DNA of 64,000 nt from Conexibacter sp. DBS9H8. GTDB lineage: Bacteria; Actinomycetota; Thermoleophilia; Solirubrobacterales; Solirubrobacteraceae. The translations under genes were made by a program, and so were the position numbers. Below, piece after piece: positions 57,868 to 64,000 of this stretch; the first letter of the stretch is position 1; every line of letters starts with the position of its first letter. Under the pieces are notes generated by a model, which was not told the origin of the DNA, made no database searches, and was given only the letters and a program-made list of their open reading frames with translations. The stretch is from contig NZ_CP097128.1 of the NCBI RefSeq assembly GCF_023330685.1, positions 3,572,120 to 3,636,119 of the forward strand. Direction: 5' to 3'.

Positions 57868-58806
57868 TCACGGCTGGGCCGGGAAGCTCGAGCCGTAGTA
57901 CTGGCCTCCGGCGCCGGTGAGCCCGCCGTCGGTGTACACCTTGGCCAGATCGCTGATCTCGTTCGGTGAGTAGCTGAGCGAGAACGGCGGGAGGATCTTC
58001 GTCAGCGCCGCGGACTGTGCCTCGGTCCGCTGGGCCCACGACTGGAAGGCGGCGACTGGAACGATCCGGCCGTAGTTGTACATCGCACCGTGCCAGATGC
58101 CGCAGAGCTCGGCACAGCGCACCGTGAAGGTTCCCGTCCGCCTGGGGATCGTGTAGGCGACGTTGTTGACGCTCGGAACCGCGTCCGCCTTGACGCCGAG
58201 TTGAATCGCCCAGAAGCTGTGGATGACGTCGAGGGAGGTGACGTCGAACTGGACGGGCTGATTGTCGGGCAACACGAGCTGGCGCGTCTCGAACCCGCCA
58301 TAGGACGGGTAGCGGTACGTGAACAGCCACTGCTGGCCGATCACCTGGATCTGGAGGGGCTTTCCCCCGCCCGGCTTCCAGACCGGGTTGGCTCCCTCAC
58401 CGGCGCCGGCCCCGGCCGGAACGACGAGCTGGTAGGTGCCGAACCCGAACAGGCCGAGCACCAGCATCAGCGTGACGGACACCCACACCTTCTGGGCCCG
58501 CGCCGCGCCCGGAAGCTCGCCGGGGCCGTCCTCCTCATCTCCGTCACGCTGGCGCCAGACGACGAGCGCGTAGAGGAAGAACACGTAGATGAGCATCATC
58601 ACCGGGGCGGCGACGACGGCAAGCACCTTGAAGTCCAGCTGCTGACTCGCCGCGGAGGAGGTCATGTTCCCGGGCGGGAAGTGGGGACCCCAGACGAACC
58701 AGATCAGTAGATCCGCGATGACGCTGAGGACGAACCAGATCGAGGCGATCCGGACACCGTGGCGCGGCTCGCGGGCCGCGCCGGGGGACACGTTCGATTC
58801 CGCCAT
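57868..58806 (-). CDS. ctaC: Cytochrome c oxidase subunit II
   Basis: 312 residues. Two membrane helices in the N-terminal ~140 residues, then the CuA domain: QVIGQQWLFTYRYPSYGGF, His in DVIHSFWAIQLGVKADAVP, and CAELCGIWHGAM with both Cys, Glu, His and Met ligands. No C-terminal cytochrome c domain, so it is not of the caa3 type, despite the CtaG nearby. Its ATG shares one base with the stop of the upstream cupredoxin gene (TGATG). Confidence 0.95.
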   Translation of the reverse strand: MAESNVSPGAAREPRHGVRIASIWFVLSVIADLLIWFVWGPHFPPGNMTSSAASQQLDFKVLAVVAAPVMMLIYVFFLYALVVWRQRDGDEEDGPGELPGAARAQKVWVSVTLMLVLGLFGFGTYQLVVPAGAGAGEGANPVWKPGGGKPLQIQVIGQQWLFTYRYPSYGGFETRQLVLPDNQPVQFDVTSLDVIHSFWAIQLGVKADAVPSVNNVAYTIPRRTGTFTVRCAELCGIWHGAMYNYGRIVPVAAFQSWAQRTEAQSAALTKILPPFSLSYSPNEISDLAKVYTDGGLTGAGGQYYGSSFPAQP

Positions 58807-59492
58807 CAGGCTGACACCACCTTGAGGAAGCCGGACATGAAGCCGAGGGTTGACATGGGACCGCCGTTGCCGTCAACGAACCCGAGCCCACAGGGGATGA
58901 AACACTGCCAGTGGTAGTCCCCGGGACCGGGAGTCGTGAAGCTGAACCTGAGCACTTGGTGGGGTGCAGAGGCGGAGCAGGGCGCCTGCGAACAGAGGTT
59001 GGTGGCGGTCTCCGCGGGGATCGGCACGTCGATGCCGAGCTGGGGCACCGTGAAGGTGTGGGCGACCGAGCACTGGCTGTAGGAGTTCGACAGCGATTGG
59101 GCCTTGCCGTTGACGTAGGCGGTTCCGCCGGACGTTCCCGTCACGTGCCCCCAGAACTGGTTGCGCAGCGGGGTGCATCCGTCGTAGGAGTAGGCGGTGA
59201 CGTTGATCCGGGTGTGGGCCGGAAGCTGCCAGATCGTCGAGCGGACCCACTTGGCGTCCGCGACGTCACGCACGAAGTAGGAGGGCCAGCCGGGCGTCGA
59301 GGAGGCGTCGTTCTCCGGATCGATCTGGATCGTCAGGTTGACCGCCTTCCCGCCCGTTGCCGGAATCCGCTCGGCCGTGAAGCGCAGGGTCGGCGGGAGG
59401 GGCAACAGGAAATGGAAGAGGACGAACGCAATCAACGCGAGCCCCGCACCAACGGCCAACATCAACGTTACGAGACGAGCCCGCAGAGACAC
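58806..59492 (-). CDS. Membrane-anchored cupredoxin-like protein leading the cox operon
   Basis: 228 residues. One N-terminal anchor (LVTLMLAVGAGLALIAFVLF) and an extracytoplasmic cupredoxin-like domain. VAHTFTVPQLGIDVPIPAE offers a first His, and WQCFIPCGLGFVDGNGGPM holds CxxxC and a Met, reminiscent of the CuA loop CxxxCGxxHxxM but with Gly where the second His is expected. GTG start with AGGAGG about five bases upstream. First gene after the operon promoter and joined to ctaC by TGATG. A copper carrier or electron-transfer partner for subunit II is possible (inference). Confidence 0.82.
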   Translation of the reverse strand: MSLRARLVTLMLAVGAGLALIAFVLFHFLLPLPPTLRFTAERIPATGGKAVNLTIQIDPENDASSTPGWPSYFVRDVADAKWVRSTIWQLPAHTRINVTAYSYDGCTPLRNQFWGHVTGTSGGTAYVNGKAQSLSNSYSQCSVAHTFTVPQLGIDVPIPAETATNLCSQAPCSASAPHQVLRFSFTTPGPGDYHWQCFIPCGLGFVDGNGGPMSTLGFMSGFLKVVSA

Positions 59493-59590
59493 CGCTCCTC
59501 CTTTCAAAGCTTCCAAAGCTAACTACGAAGTCATGGCAACTCGCGTTGGGCATCCCCCTTGAGCCATCAACCAATGCCGTGTTGGCGGTG

Positions 59591-59619
59591 ACAGTAGCCC
59601 GGCCCCAGAGGCTTGTCAA
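59591..59619 (-). promoter_or_regulatory. Promoter of the cytochrome oxidase operon
   Basis: Minus strand TTGACA (59614-59619), 17-base spacer, TACTGT (59591-59596). The transcription start should fall near 59584, leaving a leader of about 90 bases before the GTG at 59492. The rest of the gap to 59886 holds nothing I recognise. Confidence 0.75.
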
Positions 59620-59885
59620 GCCACCTGCACAGATGCGCGAACCCTCGCCGCACGCCTTGCCAAGCTGCTATGTTCGCACACTTTCTGGATCGACGGGAGC
59701 CTCGATCGCCCTCAGACGACGGGCGTCGACGGTCGGTCCGGGCCCTGCACCCCGGGGGTCGGCCGAGGGGGCATTTAACCGCCACCCCAGCGGTCAGTCG
59801 ACATCTGCATACGTAGTCAGACTCTCCGGCCCGACAACACGGCCCGCGCGCGCCGAGCAGGCGGCGGTGGAGCTGGGGACTCGAG

Positions 59886-60194
59886 CTAGGGACGCGACAC
59901 GCGCGAGCCCGCGCCGACCTCGCTGAGTGGGCGATCGAGCACGTGGTCGTGCCGCGGCTCGTTGTGTTCGAGGGCAAACAGATCGGCGTCGACCAGACGC
60001 TGCGCGTGTCCCGGGGACAGCTCCCACGCGTCCGCGGAGATCTCCACCCCGAGCTGCCGGCCGGCACGGCGCAGCGCACGCTCGGAGAACCCGGCACGCT
60101 CACCGGCGGCGAGCACGGACTGCTCAAGCGCCCGGTGTCCGCACGCGCGGTAGAGGTACCGCTCCACCCACTCATTCGCACGACGTGACCACAT
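59886..60194 (-). CDS. Small helix-turn-helix-like protein, possibly a mobile-element remnant
   Basis: 102 residues from ATG (MWSRRANEWVERYLYRACG). SVLAAGERAGFSERALRRAGRQLGV resembles the wing-helix end found in RepA/primase-like AAA proteins of plasmids and phages (GxSxRTLRRAxxxLGV), shown here only as GFSERALRRAGRQLGV. Those proteins are far longer, so this may be a fragment. AGAGG lies ten bases upstream; a TATAAA hexamer (60277-60282) lies about 85 bases above the start. An in-frame start at 60308 would read through that box and is not used. The gap 60195-60466 shows nothing else. Confidence 0.5.
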   Translation of the reverse strand: MWSRRANEWVERYLYRACGHRALEQSVLAAGERAGFSERALRRAGRQLGVEISADAWELSPGHAQRLVDADLFALEHNEPRHDHVLDRPLSEVGAGSRVSRP

Positions 60195-60466
60195 CAGCTC
60201 ATTACCTCTGCCGTGAGCTCGCTGTCGGATCGGACGGGACGCACCGCACTCCCGCTCCGAACCCCTGTCGGACCATTTTATAGGAAATCGGGTTCGGGGC
60301 GAGCTCATGGCGGACTCATCGGCAGCCGGTCCGAATCCATGACCCCCGCTGCGGGTTCCGGACAGATATCTGACCCCACAGCGGCCAGATCGTGAGCGGA
60401 CTGGACGAACGTTGCGCGGACGCCAGCGACCGGTGAAAGGCCGCCGTGGCAGGAGGCACGTCGGTC

Positions 60467-61207
60467 TCAGCCGCGCAGCAACCGCCGCAGCTCGGCGACG
60501 TGGCGACGGGCGACCGGGACCTCAAAGCCGTCGGCGAAGATCACGGCGGCCCCGCCACCGAGCTCGGGTCGGATCTCGGTCGCCCGCCGCAGATTGGCGA
60601 GGTAGGAACGATGGACCCGCACGAACCCGTAGGGCTCCCAGCGCGCCTCGAGCTCGGCGAGGGAGGCACGGACGAGGAAGCGTCCGGCGTCCGTGTGGAT
60701 CCGCACGTAGTCCCCCTCGGCCTTGAGAAAGAGCACCGAGGAGCGCGCCACGAGTCGTGTCGCGCCCCCGTGCTGGTTCTCGATCGGGATGATCTCATCC
60801 TCACCGCCGGGCCGAGGGACGGCCGCATCGGAGGCCCCACGCTCGCGCGCCTCGCCCACCCGGGCGAGGGCACGCTGCACCCGGGCCCGAGAGACCGGCT
60901 TCATCAGGTAGTCGACGGGGCGCAGGCCGTTCTCGAACGCGCCGACGGCGCCGTCCTCAAAGGCGGAGACGAAGATGAGAGCGGGCGGGTCGACGAACCG
61001 GTCGAGGATGCCACCGAGCTCGAGCCCGTCGAGGCCGGGCATGCGGACGTCGAAGAAGACCGCGTCAAAGCGCTCGCTCGCGAGCCGGCGCAGCGCCTCC
61101 GCCCCGCCGGCAGCGAGAACGACCGCCTCAACGCAGGCACACCCGGCCAGGACCCGACCGAGGTCCTCGAGCGCCCGCGGCTCGTCGTCGACGGCGAGCA
61201 CCCTCAT
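60467..61207 (-). CDS. LytTR-family response regulator
   Basis: 246 residues. Receiver domain VLAVDDEPRALEDLGRVL, phospho-acceptor Asp in VFFDVRMPGLDGLEL, Ser in FVSAFED and Lys in DYLMKPVSR. The C-terminal LytTR DNA-binding domain (~150-246) has VARSSVLFLKAEGDYVRIHT, FVRVHRSYLANLRR and VPVARRHVAELRRLL. ATG with GGAGG eight bases upstream. It follows the LytS-like kinase gene by 31 bases on the same strand and is its cognate regulator. Confidence 0.95.
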   Translation of the reverse strand: MRVLAVDDEPRALEDLGRVLAGCACVEAVVLAAGGAEALRRLASERFDAVFFDVRMPGLDGLELGGILDRFVDPPALIFVSAFEDGAVGAFENGLRPVDYLMKPVSRARVQRALARVGEARERGASDAAVPRPGGEDEIIPIENQHGGATRLVARSSVLFLKAEGDYVRIHTDAGRFLVRASLAELEARWEPYGFVRVHRSYLANLRRATEIRPELGGGAAVIFADGFEVPVARRHVAELRRLLRG

Positions 61208-61238
61208 CCGGCGCGCCTCCCCATGTGAACGGCACCCC

Positions 61239-62414
61239 TCACGCGACGAGGGTCGCCTCGACATGGTCGGGCAAGCGCATCGTCACGGCCGTCCCCTCCC
61301 CCTCCACGGACTCGATCTCGAGCCCGTACCCCGGACCGAAGCTCGCCAGCAGCCGCGCCTGCACGTTCGCGAGCCCGACCCCCTCGCCCCCGCCGGCGAG
61401 GACCTGGGCCGCCCGCTCGGGGCTCATGCCGACACCGTCATCGGACACCCGGAGGCGGACCTCCCCGTCGCGCCGGCCCGCCCAGATCTCAATCCGCCCC
61501 TCCCCCCGGCGCTCGACCCCGTGGCGGACCGCGTTCTCCACCAGCGGCTGCAGCGACAGCACGGGCACGACCGCGTTGAGCGCGTCCGGGGCGATCCGCA
61601 GCGAGATCGCGAGCCGGTCCCCGAACCGCGCCTGCTCGAGCCGGAGGTAGGTCTCCACGTAGGCGAACTCGTCGGCGAGGGTGACGTAGGGCGCCTGGCG
61701 CCGGAAGGCGTAGCGGATGAACTCGGCGAACTCCGTGAGCAGTTCCCGCGCCTCATCCGGCTCGGTGTGGATGTAGCCGGCGATCGCCGCGAGCGCGTTG
61801 TAGATGAAGTGGGGCGAGATCTGGGCCCGCAGGGCGCGCAGCTCGGCCTCCGCGAGGGCGCGCGCCTGCTCCTCCAGGCCGCGCAGCTCGAGGAAGGCCG
61901 AGACGAGCTTGGCCGCCTCGGCCACCGTCCGCGTGTCGTCGGAGGTGATCTCGCGGCCGCGCCGGTAGAGGGTGACGACCGACCCGACGACCTCCCCCCC
62001 GATCACGAGCGGGGCGGCGACCGCCGGGCCGAGCCGGCAGTCCGGGTTCGGGCAGCCGATCTGGCGCTCGACGTGGAGGTGGTCCTCCCGGGCGGGAGCA
62101 GAGATCGGAATCAACGGGTCGCCGGGATGGTGGTGGTCCTCGCCGAGCCCGACGAAGGCGAGCACCCGCTCACGATCCCCGAGGGCGACCGCCTCCGCCT
62201 GGGTGAGGGTCTGGAGGTGCAGCACCGCCCGCGCGGCGGACGCGTCGCTGAGACCGCGTCGAAGGTGGGGGAGCATCACGCTTGCGGCGTGGAGCGCCGA
62301 CTGGATCGCCCGCCCTCGGCGGCCGCTCGCCGCCCGCGTCCACAGGTGGCGCTGGAGCAGCGCCACCCCCGCCGCGAGGACGAGCCCGACGAGGACACCA
62401 AGGATGATCTGCAC
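61239..62414 (-). CDS. LytS/YehU-type sensor histidine kinase
   Basis: 391 residues. One N-terminal membrane helix (IILGVLVGLVLAAGVALL), a GAF-like sensor part (~60-190) with CPNPDC, then the His_kinase motif ALRAQISPHFIYNALAAIAG (acceptor His in SPHF) and a HATPase domain with LQPLVENAVRHGVE, VSDDGVGMS and GVGLANVQARL. GTG start nine bases below TATCCT, so leaderless-like; a longer frame upstream is rejected since it crosses this box and a palindrome. Partner of the LytTR regulator downstream. Confidence 0.92.
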   Translation of the reverse strand: MQIILGVLVGLVLAAGVALLQRHLWTRAASGRRGRAIQSALHAASVMLPHLRRGLSDASAARAVLHLQTLTQAEAVALGDRERVLAFVGLGEDHHHPGDPLIPISAPAREDHLHVERQIGCPNPDCRLGPAVAAPLVIGGEVVGSVVTLYRRGREITSDDTRTVAEAAKLVSAFLELRGLEEQARALAEAELRALRAQISPHFIYNALAAIAGYIHTEPDEARELLTEFAEFIRYAFRRQAPYVTLADEFAYVETYLRLEQARFGDRLAISLRIAPDALNAVVPVLSLQPLVENAVRHGVERRGEGRIEIWAGRRDGEVRLRVSDDGVGMSPERAAQVLAGGGEGVGLANVQARLLASFGPGYGLEIESVEGEGTAVTMRLPDHVEATLVA

Positions 62415-62437
62415 GCGAGACGCAGGATAGACCTGGT

Positions 62438-62451
62438 TGTGACCGATCACA
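62438..62451. promoter_or_regulatory. CRP-like palindrome above the kinase promoter
   Basis: TGTGACCGATCACA, arms TGTGA/TCACA with a four-base spacer rather than the six of classical CRP sites. It overlaps the expected -35 region of the kinase promoter (TATCCT at 62424-62429). Confidence 0.45.
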
Positions 62452-62607
62452 CAGACCACGTGCGGCGACCGTCGACCGTTCGTCGCAGGAGAGCGACCGC
62501 TCGGCGCAAGGCGAATGCCGCTCGGCGAATCCATCCCGGCGACCGGCCCGCGGCGGCCTAAGGTCGATCGCACAGTTCAACTTACTCTGCGGAGAGAGAG
62601 GTTTTTC

Positions 62608-64000
62608 GGCGCTTGTGACGTTCTCGTGGGTGCGGTGACTGGCTGAGAATGGGGCGCACGCCCCGTCGCTTCTAGCCTTTCCGGCTGTTCGAAGGCTGGG
62701 ATCGACTGGAGGCGAAACGAGACGTGCGCAGCATCAGAATATGGGCGCGGCTGCTTGGGCTGCGCGGGGCGGTGATCGAGGACGTGACAGTCAACGACGC
62801 TGGGGAGGAAGTAGAGGTCGTCGTGTCGGTCCGGCCGGGCTGGCGTCAACGGGACCGCTGTGGGATCTGTGGCCGGCGGTCTGGGCGCTTTGACCGTGGT
62901 GGCGGACGGCGGCGCTGGCGGGCGATGGACCTCGGGACCAGCTTCTGTTGGATCGAGGCTGACGCCCCGCGCGTGTCCTGTGCCCGTCACGGGGTTGTCG
63001 TCGCCCGTGTCCCGTGGGCACGCCATGACAGCCGCTTCACCCGCGCCTTTGAGGATCAATGCGCCTGGCTGGCGGTGAACTGCTCCAAGAAGGCTGTCGC
63101 TGAGCTGATGCGCTGCTCCTGGCGGTCTGTCGGCACGATCCTGGAACGCGTCTGCGGCGAAGCGGGGTTGAGCGTTGATCTGCTGGCGGGGCTCAAGAGC
63201 ATCGGGATCGATGAGATCAGCCACCAGCGCGGTCAGAGATACCTCACCGTTGTCGTTGACCACCACACCGGCCGGCTGGTGTGGGCCGCCCCCGGCCGTG
63301 ACCGCCGGACCGTGCTCGCGTTCTTTGACCAGCTTGGCGAAGAACGCTGCAAAGAGATCGAATCGGTGAGCTGTGACATGGCCGGCTGGATCAGCTCCGC
63401 GGTCGCTGAACGGGTCCCGTGGGCGGAGCGGTGCGTGGACCCGTTCCACGTGATCGCACTCGCGACCGACGCGCTCGATGAGGTCCGCCGCGAGCTCTGG
63501 CGCGACGCGCGACGCGAGAAGAACCTGACCCTGGCCAAGGACCTCAAGGGCGCCCGATTCTGTGTCTGGAAGAACCCTGAGCACCTCACCGACCGCCAAG
63601 TCGCCAAGCTGTCTGAGATCCAGAAGCTCAACGGGCCGCTCTACCGCGCCTATCTGCTCAAAGAACAGTTGCGCCAGATCTATCAGGCCGACACGCCCGA
63701 GGAGGCCGAACGGCTGCTGGACGGCTGGCTGTCCTGGGCGCGGCGATGTCGGCTGCCAGCGTTCTGCAAGCTCGCCAGAACGATCAAAGCCCAGCGGGAC
63801 GGGATTCTCGCCGCGGTCCGTCTCGGACTGTCCAACGCCCGGGTTGAGCAGATCAACACCCAGATCCGTCTGATCACCCGGCGCGCATACGGGTTCCACT
63901 CCGCTCACGCGCTGATCGCGTTGGCGATGCTCACGCTCTCAGGGCTCTGCCCGCCACTGCCAGGACGGGTGAACTGACCCACGAAAACGTCACAAGACCC
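62608..64000 (+). mobile_element. ISL3-family insertion sequence
   Basis: Ends are imperfect inverted repeats. The left (62608-62639) reads GGCGCTTGTGACGTTCTCGT; the right, on the minus strand from 64000, reads GGGTCTTGTGACGTTTTCGT. They agree at 17 of the first 20 positions and further on (GGGT after it). One transposase gene fills the element. The eight bases before the left end are GTTTTTCG (62600-62607); an 8-base target duplication would have to follow 64000, outside the window. Confidence 0.88.
62724..63977 (+). CDS. ISL3-family transposase
   Basis: 417 residues, usual ISL3 length. N-terminal zinc finger and HTH: DRCGICGRRSGRFDRGGG, then VSCARHGVVVARVPWARH; DDE-type catalytic core with Asp in SIGIDEISHQRGQRYLTVV, second Asp in SCDMAGWISSAVAERVPWA, and the late acidic residue near NARVEQINTQIRLITRRAYG, as in the family. 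The GTG start is preceded by a weak ribosome site. No frameshift is visible, so the element may be active. Confidence 0.95.
   Translation: MRSIRIWARLLGLRGAVIEDVTVNDAGEEVEVVVSVRPGWRQRDRCGICGRRSGRFDRGGGRRRWRAMDLGTSFCWIEADAPRVSCARHGVVVARVPWARHDSRFTRAFEDQCAWLAVNCSKKAVAELMRCSWRSVGTILERVCGEAGLSVDLLAGLKSIGIDEISHQRGQRYLTVVVDHHTGRLVWAAPGRDRRTVLAFFDQLGEERCKEIESVSCDMAGWISSAVAERVPWAERCVDPFHVIALATDALDEVRRELWRDARREKNLTLAKDLKGARFCVWKNPEHLTDRQVAKLSEIQKLNGPLYRAYLLKEQLRQIYQADTPEEAERLLDGWLSWARRCRLPAFCKLARTIKAQRDGILAAVRLGLSNARVEQINTQIRLITRRAYGFHSAHALIALAMLTLSGLCPPLPGRVN

Noticed and set aside
59546..59926. A 126-codon plus-strand frame above the cox operon
   Set aside because: It crosses the TTGACA/TACTGT promoter of the cox operon, has no motif and its composition is that of noncoding GC-rich DNA.
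62438..62451. True CRP site
   Set aside because: The TGTGA/TCACA arms are four, not six, bases apart, so I list it only as a palindrome.

Overview
This 64 kb window is very GC-rich chromosomal DNA (about 70 % by eye) with short intergenic gaps, many GTG starts and many ATGA/GTGA gene overlaps. The gene content points to an actinobacterium: F420-type luciferase-like oxidoreductases, a DprE1/DprE2/UbiA cassette for decaprenylphosphoryl-arabinose, a ChlI/ChlD-fused chelatase paired with CobN, a DesA3-like desaturase/reductase pair, and many apparently leaderless genes. The mixture looks most like the Thermoleophilia/Solirubrobacterales branch, but no rRNA is present and that placement is an inference.

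Layout. Positions 1-10.8 kb hold late cobalamin synthesis. A minus-strand operon cobD-cobQ-cobN-chlID-cobO sits behind a cobalamin riboswitch, and a divergent plus-strand pair encodes cobS and a BluB-CobT fusion. Positions 11-17.4 kb hold a secreted ferritin-like protein, an FAD oxidoreductase, an RDD membrane protein with a repeat-built N-terminus, an acyl-CoA synthetase and uppP. Positions 17.7-22.3 kb hold a sugar-nucleotide epimerase whose middle has strikingly different codon usage, an ABC exporter, a decayed COG4705 membrane gene and an orphan histidine kinase. Positions 22.3-26.8 kb hold an ATP-grasp enzyme, two luciferase-like oxidoreductases and an acyl-CoA dehydrogenase.

Positions 26.9-31.2 kb hold a fatty-acid desaturase with its ferredoxin-reductase partner. 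They are controlled, I infer, by a divergent DesT-like TetR repressor with two matching palindromic operators. An M29 aminopeptidase follows. Positions 31.2-37.6 kb hold the cassette of DPPR synthase (UbiA family), DprE1 and DprE2, flanked on both sides by paralogous membrane-anchored phosphodiester-glycosidase-like proteins, with two small basic membrane proteins inside. This is the most system-like unit of the window. Positions 37.7-46.3 kb are mixed: an FMN oxidase, tRNA-Ser(GGA), an MFS transporter, an SDR enzyme, a sedolisin peptidase, a sterol-desaturase-type enzyme with a divergent TetR gene, an orphan NarL-type regulator and a PilZ-like protein.

Positions 46.3-59.6 kb hold serS, a c-type cytochrome lipoprotein, a cupredoxin-fold lipoprotein lacking copper ligands, a tandem ThyX-like flavoprotein, a SCO1 protein fused to a cysteine-less thioredoxin domain, and a cytochrome c oxidase operon. 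The oxidase operon runs cupredoxin, ctaC, ctaD with an extra N-terminal membrane domain, ctaE, a small membrane protein, ctaG, tlpA, from a clear TTGACA/TACTGT promoter. Positions 59.9-64 kb hold a small helix-turn-helix-like ORF, a LytTR/LytS two-component pair, and an ISL3-family insertion sequence whose right terminal repeat ends exactly at the window edge.
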